DNA of 8,203 bases from an uncultured Burkholderiaceae bacterium (GTDB lineage: Bacteria > Pseudomonadota > Gammaproteobacteria > Burkholderiales > Burkholderiaceae_F), in contig CALGWX010000085.1 in assembly GCA_937936215.1 (NCBI GenBank), forward strand, positions 1 to 8,203, in the 5' to 3' direction. A model generated the notes under the pieces. That model made no database searches. It saw only the letters and a program-made list of their open reading frames with translations, and was not told the origin of the DNA. The translations under genes and the position numbers were made by a program. Each line of letters begins with the position of its first letter. The first letter of the stretch is position 1. Positions 1 to 6,426 of this stretch are shown in pieces.

Positions 1-20
1 CAGCCCCGGGGCGCGCCCGC

Positions 21-2876
21 TTACTTGTGCAGCACCATGCCCTTGAGCTTGCCGAAGGCGGCGTCCAGCAGCGCCTTCTGCTGCTCGACGTGCTTGGCGT
101 AGTAGCCCACCGCGGGCGAGGCCGACGCCGGGCGGCCGGCGTAGCCCAGCCGCTGGCCCGGCGTCATGCCTTCGAGCAGATGGTGCTGCACGTAGAACCA
201 CGCGCCCTGGTTGGCCGGCTCGTCCTGGCACCAGACGATCTCGGTCGCCTTCGGGTACAGCTTCAGCTCGGCCGCCAGCGCCTTGTGCGGGAACGGATAG
301 AGCTGCTCGATGCGGATCACCGCCACGTCGTCGACCTCGCGCTCGCGCCGCACGGCGATCAGGTCGTAGTAGACCTTGCCCGAGCAGGCGATCACCCGCT
401 TGACCTTCTTCGGGTCGATCTCGGCGGTCTCGCCGATGATGGTCTGGAACTCGCCGCGGGCGAACTCGGCCAGCTCGGAGGTGGCGTCCTTGTGCCGCAG
501 CAGCGACTTCGGCGTCATGATCACGAGCGGCTTGCGGAACAGGCGGATCATCTGCCGCCGCAGCAGGTGGAAGATCTGCGCGGCGCTGGTCGGCTGCGCG
601 ATCTGCATGTTGTTGTCAGCCGCCAGCTGCAGGTAGCGCTCGAGGCGGGCCGACGAGTGCTCCGGCCCCTGCCCCTCGTAGCCGTGCGGCAGCATCATCA
701 CCAGGCCGGATTGTCGCCCCCACTTGACCTCGCCCGAGCTGATGAACTGGTCGATCACCACTTGGGCGCCGTTGGCGAAGTCGCCGAACTGGGCCTCCCA
801 GATCACCAGCGCATTGGGCGCCGCGCTCGAGTAGCCGTACTCGAAGGCCAGCACGGCCTCCTCGGACAGCACCGAGTCGATCACCGTGAACGGCGCCTGC
901 TTGTCGGAGACGTTCGCGAGCGGGATGTAGGTGCCCTCGTCCCAGCGCTCGCGGTTCTGGCTGTGCAGCACCGCGTGCCGGTGCGTGAAGGTGCCGCGGC
1001 CGCTGTCCTGGCCGGTGATCCGCACCGGATAACCGCTGGCCACCAGCGAGGCGAACGCCAGGTGCTCGCCCATGCCCCAGTCGAGCCGCATCTTGCCCTC
1101 GGCCATCGCCCGTCGGTCGGCGATCACCTTTTCCACCAGCGGGTGCAGCTTGAAGCCCTCTGGCACGGTGGTGATGCGCTCGCCGAGGCGCTTCAGCTCG
1201 GGCAGCGGCACGGCGGTGTCGGCGTGATCGGTCCAGCGGCGGTTCAGGTACGGCGACCAGTCGACCGCGTACTTGCTCTTGTAGTTGGTCAGCACCGGGT
1301 CGGCGGTGTGGCGGCCCTCGTCCATCGCGGCGCGGTAGGCCTTGACCATCTGCTCCGGCTCGTCGGCCTCGAGCACGCCCTGCGCCACCAGCTTGTCGGC
1401 GTACAGCTTGCGCGTGCCGGGGTGCTGGCCGATGCGCTTGTACATCAGCGGCTGCGTGACCGCCGGCGTGTCCTGCTCGTTGTGGCCGAGGCGGCGGAAG
1501 CAGACGATGTCGATCACCACGTCCTTGCTGAACTGGCGCCGGAAGTCCATCGCCAGCTGGGTGGCGAAGACGACCGCCTCCGGGTCGTCGCCGTTCACGT
1601 GCAGCACGGGCGCCTCGATCATCTTGACGACGTCGGTGCAGTACAGCGTCGAGCGGGTGTCGCGCGGGTCCGAGGTGGTGAACCCGATCTGGTTGTTGAT
1701 GACGATGTGCACCGTGCCGCCGGTTCCGTAGCCGCGCGTCTGGGCGAGGTTCAGCGTCTCCATCACCACGCCCTGGCCGGCGAAGGCGGCGTCGCCGTGC
1801 ACCAGCACCGGCAGGACCTTCGCGCCTTCGGTGTCGCCGCGCCGCTCCTGCCGCGCCCGCACCGAGCCCTCCACCACCGGGTCGACGATCTCCAGGTGCG
1901 AGGGATTGAAGGCGAGCGACAGGTGCACCGGCCCACCCGGGGTCGACACGTCGCTCGAAAAGCCCATGTGGTACTTGACGTCGCCGGCCGGCAGGTCCGC
2001 GGCGGCCTTGCCCTCGAACTCGGCGAACAGGTCCTTGGGCATCTTGCCGAGGGTGTTGACCAGCACGTTCAGCCGGCCGCGGTGCGCCATGCCGATGACG
2101 ATCTCCTCGACCCCGTTCTCGCCGGCGCGCTGCACCACCTCGTCCATGGCGGCGATGAAGCTCTCGCCACCTTCCAGCGAGAAGCGCTTCTGCCCGACGT
2201 ACTTGGTGTGCAGGAAGCGCTCCAGCCCCTCGGCGGCGGTCAGGCGGTCGAGGATGCGGCGCTTCTCCTCCGCGGTGAAGCTGGGGGTGGAGCGGCTCGA
2301 CTCCAGCTTCTGCTGCCACCAGCGCTTCTGCGCCGGGTCCGAGATGTACATGTACTCGACGCCGATCGTGCCGCAGTACGTCTGCCGCAGCGCCTTGATG
2401 ATCTCGCGCAGCGTCATCTGCTCCTGGCCGAAGTACGTGTTCGACGCCGAGAACACGATGTCCATGTCGGCTTCGGTCAGGTCGTAAAAGGCCGGCTCCA
2501 GTTCGGCGATCGCCGGCCGCTCCTGCCGCTTCAGCGGGTCGAGATCGGCCCAGCGCGCGCCCAGGAAGCGATAGGCGGCGATGATCGACTGCACGTGGAC
2601 CTGCTTGCGCGCCACCGACAGGTCGGTGGGCGCCACCGTCGGCCGCAACGCGCCGGTCTTGGCGCGCAGCGCGAAGGACTCGACGATCGGCGCGTGCGCC
2701 ACGTCCGGCGTGTTCAGCGACCCGTCGGCGGCCGGCACCAGCTGCAGCTGGTCGAAATAGGCGCGCCATTTTTCGGGCACCGACGCCGGGTTGTCGAGGT
2801 AGCGTTCGTACAGCTCCTCGACGTAGGGGGCGTTGCCGCCGAAGAGATACGAGTTCAGTTGCAGCTGACGGATCAT
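21..2876 (-). CDS. sucA: 2-oxoglutarate dehydrogenase E1 component (thiamine diphosphate-dependent)
   Basis: This is the decarboxylating E1 subunit of the cytoplasmic 2-oxoglutarate dehydrogenase complex (EC 1.2.4.2). It converts 2-oxoglutarate and passes the succinyl group to the lipoyl arm of E2 (SucB). At 951 residues it has normal family length. The N-terminus (LNSYLFGGNAPYVEELYERY) is the typical E2-binding segment. GMAHRGRLN contains His265 and YHMGFSS contains His303, matching the active-site His260/His298 pair of E. coli. The ThDP/Mg motif runs from GDAAFAGQG (361-369) to NNQIGFTT (394-401). The transketolase-like domain has DWGMGEH and QDSGRGTFTHRHAV, and the C-terminal domain has IRIEQLYPFP and QDEPANQGAW. 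I chose the ATG at 2876 because AAAGGA (2883-2888) sits six bases upstream and the protein then begins MIRQLQLNSY. A TTG at 2939 would add 21 low-complexity residues. sucB should follow past the left edge. It is also called odhA. Confidence 0.97.
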   Translation of the reverse strand: MIRQLQLNSYLFGGNAPYVEELYERYLDNPASVPEKWRAYFDQLQLVPAADGSLNTPDVAHAPIVESFALRAKTGALRPTVAPTDLSVARKQVHVQSIIAAYRFLGARWADLDPLKRQERPAIAELEPAFYDLTEADMDIVFSASNTYFGQEQMTLREIIKALRQTYCGTIGVEYMYISDPAQKRWWQQKLESSRSTPSFTAEEKRRILDRLTAAEGLERFLHTKYVGQKRFSLEGGESFIAAMDEVVQRAGENGVEEIVIGMAHRGRLNVLVNTLGKMPKDLFAEFEGKAAADLPAGDVKYHMGFSSDVSTPGGPVHLSLAFNPSHLEIVDPVVEGSVRARQERRGDTEGAKVLPVLVHGDAAFAGQGVVMETLNLAQTRGYGTGGTVHIVINNQIGFTTSDPRDTRSTLYCTDVVKMIEAPVLHVNGDDPEAVVFATQLAMDFRRQFSKDVVIDIVCFRRLGHNEQDTPAVTQPLMYKRIGQHPGTRKLYADKLVAQGVLEADEPEQMVKAYRAAMDEGRHTADPVLTNYKSKYAVDWSPYLNRRWTDHADTAVPLPELKRLGERITTVPEGFKLHPLVEKVIADRRAMAEGKMRLDWGMGEHLAFASLVASGYPVRITGQDSGRGTFTHRHAVLHSQNRERWDEGTYIPLANVSDKQAPFTVIDSVLSEEAVLAFEYGYSSAAPNALVIWEAQFGDFANGAQVVIDQFISSGEVKWGRQSGLVMMLPHGYEGQGPEHSSARLERYLQLAADNNMQIAQPTSAAQIFHLLRRQMIRLFRKPLVIMTPKSLLRHKDATSELAEFARGEFQTIIGETAEIDPKKVKRVIACSGKVYYDLIAVRREREVDDVAVIRIEQLYPFPHKALAAELKLYPKATEIVWCQDEPANQGAWFYVQHHLLEGMTPGQRLGYAGRPASASPAVGYYAKHVEQQKALLDAAFGKLKGMVLHK

Positions 2877-2882
2877 CGCGAG

Positions 2883-2888
2883 TCCTTT
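2883..2888 (-). promoter_or_regulatory. ribosome binding site of sucA
   Basis: On the minus strand this reads AAAGGA and ends six bases before the ATG at 2876. It decides the start codon in favour of the 951-residue product over an upstream in-frame TTG at 2939. Confidence 0.75.
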
Positions 2889-2940
2889 GCCAACGAGTTT
2901 CTCGTCCAAGGGGCCGGGTGGGCTCGGGGCTGCCACCAAC

Positions 2941-2967
2941 GGCGCCGTTTTGCCGCATCACGGCGCC
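2941..2967 (-). repeat. inverted repeat / hairpin in the sucA leader
   Basis: Arms GGCGCCGT (2941-2948) and ACGGCGCC (2960-2967) are perfect complements around an 11-base loop. The left arm is also part of a self-palindrome, AACGGCGCCGTT, at 2938-2949, so alternative pairings are possible. If sucA transcription starts near 3018, this hairpin lies in the 5' leader about 50 bases before the ribosome binding site. Its role is not known, and GC-rich spacers form such hairpins readily. Confidence 0.4.
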
Positions 2968-2975
2968 ACGGTTCA

Positions 2976-2999
2976 CGTTCCGTCCGCAGCGGCGGAACG
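2976..2999 (-). repeat. second inverted repeat in the sucA leader
   Basis: Arms CGTTCCG (2976-2982) and CGGAACG (2993-2999) are perfect complements. The 10-base loop holds an inner CCG/CGG pairing that would extend the stem past a one-base bulge. It lies eight bases beyond the 2941-2967 hairpin, so the presumed sucA leader would carry two stem-loops in a row. The structure is read directly from sequence; function is unproven. Confidence 0.4.
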
Positions 3000-3024
3000 G
3001 GGTCGCCGGCGAATGGAGCGCGCG

Positions 3025-3053
3025 ATCGTAGCATCGCAGCCCGCGTTGATCGA
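3025..3053 (-). promoter_or_regulatory. candidate sigma-70 promoter for sucA
   Basis: On the minus strand, a -35-like TCGATC (3048-3053) and a -10-like TACGAT (3025-3030) are separated by 17 bases. The -35 matches consensus at three of six positions and the -10 at four of six. Transcription would start near 3018 and give a leader of about 140 bases before the sucA ATG. The -10 lies in a GCTACGATC core resembling the GCTACAGTC upstream of both plus-strand genes. The call rests on spacing and this similarity only. Confidence 0.35.
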
Positions 3054-3117
3054 CCCCCGTCGCCGCGACCGCGGCAAGCCAAAACCGGCGCGCGAATCAT
3101 CCGCGGGCGACGCCGGC

Positions 3118-3136
3118 CGCTGTGGCAGCCACAGCG
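3118..3136. promoter_or_regulatory. perfect 19-bp dyad, candidate operator between divergent genes
   Basis: CGCTGTGGC (3118-3126), one central A (3127) and GCCACAGCG (3128-3136) form a perfect 9-1-9 palindrome. It lies near the middle of the 420-base spacer between sucA and the ComB-like gene, roughly 110-125 bases upstream of both presumed start sites. There is no U-tract and no coding gene ends nearby, so it is unlikely to be a terminator. Its symmetry suits a dimeric DNA-binding regulator, but I recognise no specific family's site. Confidence 0.4.
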
Positions 3137-3238
3137 TTCGCCGGGCACGACGCCGTGCATCGGCGCGCGGCCAGGCGTCGGCGCATCGCCCGGCGCCGCG
3201 CACGGTTGCGCCCTGCCCCGGCCGCGCCGGGCGACCCC

Positions 3239-3247
3239 GCTACAGTC
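3239..3247 (+). promoter_or_regulatory. candidate -10 region of the ComB-like gene
   Basis: GCTACAGTC contains a -10-like TACAGT (3241-3246, four of six matches to consensus). It lies 50 bases upstream of the GTG start, giving a predicted leader of about 45 bases. No convincing -35 is present at 16-18 bases; TTGCGC at 3206 is too far away. The same nine bases occur at 4161-4169 before the next gene, which is the main support. Confidence 0.35.
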
Positions 3248-3296
3248 CGGCCTGCCGGTCACCGACGCCGATGCGCGAGAGCGCGCCCATTCCACC

Positions 3297-3992
3297 GTGA
3301 AGATCCTCCGCTCCGACCTGCCGCACTGCCCTGAACTGCACGGGGCGGTGGTCGTGATCGACGTCCTGCGCTCCTTCACGACCATCGCCTACGCGTTCGC
3401 GCGCGGCGCCCGCGAGGTCTATCCCGTCGACACGGTCGAAGCCGCCCACCGTCTGCGACGGCAGCTACCAGACGCGCTGACCGTGGGCGCCGTCGGCGGC
3501 GGCGCGCCAGCGCCTGGGCTCGACATGGGCAATTCGCCCTCGGCCATCGCCGCGCTGGATCTCACGGGGCGGCGGCTGATCCAGTACACCGCCGGTGGCA
3601 CGCGGGGGCTGGTGGCCTGCGATCGCGCCGCCGTGCTGCTGGCCGCCAGCATGGTGTGCGCCAGCGCCACGGCCGAGTACCTGCTGCGGCTGCGGCCGCC
3701 GTCGGTGACGCTGGTGGTCACCGGCGTGTGGTCCGATCGCGACGGCGACGAGGACCACGCCTGTGCCGACCTCATCGAGGCACTGCTGCGAGGCGACGAT
3801 CCGCCACGCGAACGCTACGCACGCCGCGTCCGCGAGTCGGACTTCGGGCGTCGCTTTGCGGCCGCAACGGATCCCCACCTGCCGCCGGCCGACCTCGAAT
3901 GCGCCGCCGCCGTGGATCGCTTCCCGTTCGCGATGCCGATGAACCGTCTGCGCAATGGCCTGCTGATCCGCCCGGTGCCTGCAGCGGCTTGA
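3297..3992 (+). CDS. ComB-family protein (2-phosphosulfolactate phosphatase-like)
   Basis: This 231-residue cytoplasmic protein has the architecture and length of the ComB family, whose archetype removes phosphate from 2-phosphosulfolactate (EC 3.1.3.71) in coenzyme M synthesis. Recognisable blocks are VVVIDVLRSFTTIAYAFARG (18-37, Asp22, Arg25), GLDMGNSPSAI (74-84), YTAGGTRGL (97-105), a DEDHACADLI segment (Glu152/Asp153), and CAAAVDRFPFAMPM near the C-terminus. Two motifs depart from the usual family pattern as I recall it: GER-G is GAVGG (64-68) and TNGT is AGGT (99-102). Substrate is therefore uncertain, all the more because coenzyme M synthesis is not expected in this kind of organism. 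The GTG at 3297 is chosen because no in-frame ATG occurs until residue 77 and the protein then begins MKILRSD. The nearest SD-like sequence is weak (GAGAG, 15 bases upstream). It is divergent from sucA and has no co-transcribed neighbour. Family assignment is firm, activity is not. Confidence 0.85.
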   Translation: MKILRSDLPHCPELHGAVVVIDVLRSFTTIAYAFARGAREVYPVDTVEAAHRLRRQLPDALTVGAVGGGAPAPGLDMGNSPSAIAALDLTGRRLIQYTAGGTRGLVACDRAAVLLAASMVCASATAEYLLRLRPPSVTLVVTGVWSDRDGDEDHACADLIEALLRGDDPPRERYARRVRESDFGRRFAAATDPHLPPADLECAAAVDRFPFAMPMNRLRNGLLIRPVPAAA

Positions 3993-4160
3993 CCGCGGCC
4001 GGCGCGGCGCGAGGCGGTGGCGCGCCGTGTGACCGCGCGCGTCTATGTCGCTTCGGTCCGGTCGACGCGGGCGGCCTGGGCGGCTGAGCACACAGCGTAT
4101 CGCCGTCGTCACGCCAGTCGCCGGCAGCTTAGCGGCCGGCGGCGTGTCGGCCGCGGTCGC
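3993..4160. other. spacer after the ComB-like gene, no gene seen
   Basis: This stretch holds no plausible gene. An inverted repeat, CGGCGCG (4000-4006) with CGCGCCG (4021-4027) and a 14-base loop, begins eight bases after the stop codon of the ComB-like gene. It lacks a T-tract, so I do not call it an intrinsic terminator. The rest is GC-rich spacer leading to the hydrolase promoter region. Confidence 0.5.
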
Positions 4161-4169
4161 GCTACAGTC
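4161..4169 (+). promoter_or_regulatory. candidate -10 region of the oligomer hydrolase gene
   Basis: GCTACAGTC holds a -10-like TACAGT (4163-4168), 77 bases before the ATG at 4246. It is identical over ten bases (CGCTACAGTC) to the site upstream of the ComB-like gene, and similar bases (CGGCC) follow in both places. No good -35 is seen at standard spacing. Predicted transcription start is near 4175, immediately before two hairpins. Confidence 0.35.
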
Positions 4170-4175
4170 TCGGCC

Positions 4176-4195
4176 CGCCGCCGCGGGAGGCGGCG
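4176..4195 (+). repeat. hairpin 1 in the oligomer hydrolase leader
   Basis: Arms CGCCGCC (4176-4182) and GGCGGCG (4189-4195) pair around a six-base loop. If transcription starts near 4175 this would form the very 5' end of the mRNA, where a stable stem could protect it from decay. The role is inferred; the pairing is seen directly. Confidence 0.35.
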
Positions 4196-4201
4196 CAGCC
4201 G

Positions 4202-4219
4202 GCAGGTCGCCCGACCTGC
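4202..4219 (+). repeat. dyad / hairpin 2 in the oligomer hydrolase leader
   Basis: GCAGGTCG (4202-4209) and CGACCTGC (4212-4219) are perfect 8-base arms around two bases. As RNA it would fold as a 7-bp stem with a GCCC loop. As DNA it is a symmetrical site between the presumed promoter and the ribosome binding site, where a bound repressor would block transcription. No known regulator consensus is recognised. Confidence 0.4.
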
Positions 4220-4233
4220 GCTTGCAATTCAAG

Positions 4234-4241
4234 GGAGGAGG
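4234..4241 (+). promoter_or_regulatory. strong ribosome binding site of the oligomer hydrolase
   Basis: GGAGGAGG lies four to seven bases before the ATG at 4246, the strongest Shine-Dalgarno sequence in the window. It fixes the start of the gene even though the reading frame stays open upstream to 4045. Confidence 0.85.
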
Positions 4242-4245
4242 AAGC

Positions 4246-6348
4246 ATGGCCATGAGGTTCGCAGTTCCCGTCGCCGCGCTGGCCCTGGGGGTCGGTGCGC
4301 TGTCCGGGTGCTCCAGCGATGACGACGCGCCACCGCCACCGGTGGTCAACACCAAACCGAGCTACGTCGGCACGGTCAGCGTGGCCGACTACGACGGCAG
4401 CAGCGATGACCTGCTCACCGGTGGCCTGGGGTGGGACGGCCTGCAAAGCGCCACGCCGCCGGCGATTTCGCCGGTGCCGACGGCGGCGGAGCTGCGCCGC
4501 CGCGCGATCTACACCAATTACCGCGCGCTGGTCGATATGACCACCAACGGCGGCTATGGCGTGCTTTACGGCCCCAACGTGTCCCTGGCCGGAACGGCGA
4601 ACGCGGCGCCGGGCGCCGGCAAGATCGCCGGCACCGAATACCTGGCCTTCTCGCTCGACGGTGGCAAGGCCGCCGCGACGCTGATGGTGCAGGTGCCGGC
4701 GAGCTTCAACCCGGCCGAGCCCTGCATCGTCACCGCGACGTCTTCCGGCTCGCGGGGCGTCTACGGCGCGGTGTCGGCCGCCGGGGAATGGGGCCTGAAG
4801 CGCGGCTGCGCCGTCGCCTACACGGACAAGGGCACCGGCAACGGCGGCCACGAACTGGCCACCAATACCGTGACGCTGATCAACGGGCTGACCGCCGACG
4901 CGGCAACCGCAGGCAGCTCCAGCCTCTTCACGGCCAACCTGTCGGCCTCGGAACTGACCGCCTTCAATGCGTCGTTCCCCCACCGCTATGCGTTCAAGCA
5001 CGCGCACTCGCAGACCAACCCGGAGAAGGACTGGGGCAAGTTCACGCTGCAGGCGATCGAGTTCGCCCTGTACGTGCTCAACGAGCGCTTCGGCGAGGCG
5101 ATCCCCGGGACCAGCTCGAAGGCCGTGCGCTTCACGCCCGGCAACACCACGGTCATCGCCGCCTCGGTGTCCAACGGCGCCGGCGCCGCGATCATGGCGG
5201 CCGAGCAGGACAACACGGGGCTCATCGACGGGGTGGTCGCCGGCGAGCCGCAGGTCAACGTGCTGATGCCGGCCGCAGGGCTGGCTATCGCCCGCGGCGG
5301 CGTCGCCTACCCGTCGAGCGCCATCGGCCGCCCCCTGTACGACTACACGACCCTGGCCAACCTGCTGCAGCCGTGCGCGGCGCACGCCGCCGCAAACGCC
5401 GCCTCGCCGCTGCTGGCAACGGTGCCGGCCGCCGGCGCCAGCGCCCGCTGCGCGGCACTGGCCGCCGCCGGCATCATCAGCGGCGCCGACTTCGCCGCGC
5501 AGGCCGCGAGCGCCCTGCAGGCTCTGCTCGATGCCGGCTGGCAGCCAGAAGCCAACCTGCTGCACGCGTCGCACTGGGGGCTGCAGGCCACCGCCGGTGT
5601 GGCCGTGACCTATGCCAATGCCTACGCGCGGGCCAAGGTGACCGACAACCTGTGCGGCTTCAGCTTCGCCACCACCGGCGCCACCGGCGCGCCCGCGGCT
5701 CCGGCGGCCTCGCCGTTGCCGACGCTGTTCGCCCTCGGCAACGGCATACCGCCGACCAACGGCATCAACGTCGTCTACAACAACGCGACCGGCGGCGCCG
5801 TGCTGCACACGCTGGCCAACGGCGACTTCGCCTTCAGCGGGGCCACCTGCCTGCGCCAGCTATGGACGGGCAGCAGCGCGACGGTCCGCGAGGGCGTGGC
5901 GCAGGTTCGCGTCAGCGGCAACCTGAGGGGCAAGCCGGCGATCATCGTCCACGGCCGGGCCGACGCGCTGGTGCCGGTGAACTTCTCCTCGCGTGCCTAC
6001 TTCGGCGCCAACCGCGTCGTCGAGGGGGCCGCCAGCAAGCTGGCCTACATCGAGGTGGAGAACGCGCAGCACTTCGACGCCTTCCTCGGGCTCCCCGGCT
6101 ACGACACCCGGTTCATCCCGCTGCACCACTACGGCATCCAGGCGCTAAACCTGATGTGGAACCACCTGCGCACCGGCGCCCCGCTGCCGGCCTCGCAGGT
6201 CGTGCGCGCCGTCCCGCGCGGCGGCACGCCGGGCGCGGCGCCGCCGATCAGCGTGGCGACCAACCTGCCGCCGATCGCGACCACGCCGGCGGCGGCCAAC
6301 GCCATCACGTTCAACGCCGCGACGAACACGGTGCAGGTGCCGAACTGA
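4246..6348 (+). CDS. D-(-)-3-hydroxybutyrate oligomer hydrolase family lipoprotein
   Basis: This protein probably cleaves 3-hydroxybutyrate oligomers, released by polyhydroxybutyrate depolymerases, to monomer (EC 3.1.1.22). The 700 residues match the size of the Ralstonia-type 3HB-oligomer hydrolase family (the group including PhaZ2). The N-terminus is a lipoprotein signal: MAMR, a hydrophobic stretch, then lipobox LSGC with Cys22, followed by acidic and Pro-rich linker (25-32). The likely alpha/beta-hydrolase triad is Ser309 in SVSNG (replacing canonical GxSxG), Asp573 in HGRADALVP and His609 in NAQHFDAF. Other family-like blocks are TSSGSRGVYG, GWGLKRG-like EWGLKRGCAVAYTDKGTGNG and the YPSSAIGRPLYDY segment. 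The start is set by GGAGGAGG just upstream. It is transcribed alone, convergent with gltA, and ends 48 bases before a terminator. The signal peptide places it outside the cytoplasm, probably lipid-anchored with its catalytic domain in the periplasm or at the cell surface. Family is confident; substrate and location are inferred. Acetyl-CoA from the monomer would feed the neighbouring citrate synthase reaction. Confidence 0.9.
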   Translation: MAMRFAVPVAALALGVGALSGCSSDDDAPPPPVVNTKPSYVGTVSVADYDGSSDDLLTGGLGWDGLQSATPPAISPVPTAAELRRRAIYTNYRALVDMTTNGGYGVLYGPNVSLAGTANAAPGAGKIAGTEYLAFSLDGGKAAATLMVQVPASFNPAEPCIVTATSSGSRGVYGAVSAAGEWGLKRGCAVAYTDKGTGNGGHELATNTVTLINGLTADAATAGSSSLFTANLSASELTAFNASFPHRYAFKHAHSQTNPEKDWGKFTLQAIEFALYVLNERFGEAIPGTSSKAVRFTPGNTTVIAASVSNGAGAAIMAAEQDNTGLIDGVVAGEPQVNVLMPAAGLAIARGGVAYPSSAIGRPLYDYTTLANLLQPCAAHAAANAASPLLATVPAAGASARCAALAAAGIISGADFAAQAASALQALLDAGWQPEANLLHASHWGLQATAGVAVTYANAYARAKVTDNLCGFSFATTGATGAPAAPAASPLPTLFALGNGIPPTNGINVVYNNATGGAVLHTLANGDFAFSGATCLRQLWTGSSATVREGVAQVRVSGNLRGKPAIIVHGRADALVPVNFSSRAYFGANRVVEGAASKLAYIEVENAQHFDAFLGLPGYDTRFIPLHHYGIQALNLMWNHLRTGAPLPASQVVRAVPRGGTPGAAPPISVATNLPPIATTPAAANAITFNAATNTVQVPN

Positions 6349-6396
6349 GCCGGGCGGGCAAGGTGCCCGCGCGGCGCCGCGCCGCCGCGACCGGAA

Positions 6397-6426
6397 CGAA
6401 AACGGCGCCCGAGGGCGCCGTTTTCG
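6397..6426. terminator. bidirectional Rho-independent terminator
   Basis: Arms CGAAAACGGCGCC (6397-6409) and GGCGCCGTTTTCG (6414-6426) are perfect 13-base complements around a CGAG loop. The GC core is followed by TTTT on both strands, so it can end transcription of the hydrolase gene (stop at 6348) and of gltA (stop at 6445) from opposite directions. Its position 18 bases beyond the gltA stop suggests gltA is the last gene of its operon and is not read through into sucA. Confidence 0.88.

Noticed and set aside
616..2976. Long alternative minus-strand frame overlapping sucA
   Set aside because: It is an Arg/Ala/Gly-rich frame shadow; sucA in the neighbouring frame carries all the conserved dehydrogenase motifs over the same bases.
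2873..3385. Possible small gene in the sucA / ComB-like spacer (also frames at 2887-3300, 2973-3203 and 3122-3334)
   Set aside because: All are Arg/Pro/Ala-rich, overlap true gene starts, and have no good ribosome binding site or recognisable domain. The spacer is better explained by regulatory signals.
27..3992. Very long open plus-strand frame (over 1,300 codons) antisense to sucA and running into the ComB-like gene
   Set aside because: The part before 3297 is the complement of sucA and gives an Arg/Leu/Val/His-rich low-information sequence typical of antisense frames in GC-rich DNA. Only the section from the GTG at 3297 has recognisable protein motifs.
4000..4027. Inverted repeat after the ComB-like gene as an intrinsic terminator
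   Set aside because: The 7-base arms have a 14-base loop and no T-tract follows, so the usual criteria are not met.
4045..4245. Upstream in-frame extension of the oligomer hydrolase
   Set aside because: It would add 67 Arg/Gly/Ala-rich residues before a clear lipoprotein signal peptide. GGAGGAGG immediately before the 4246 ATG fixes the start there.
4162..5808. Long minus-strand frame opposite the oligomer hydrolase
   Set aside because: The Gly/Arg/Val/His-rich composition without family resemblance marks it as an antisense shadow.
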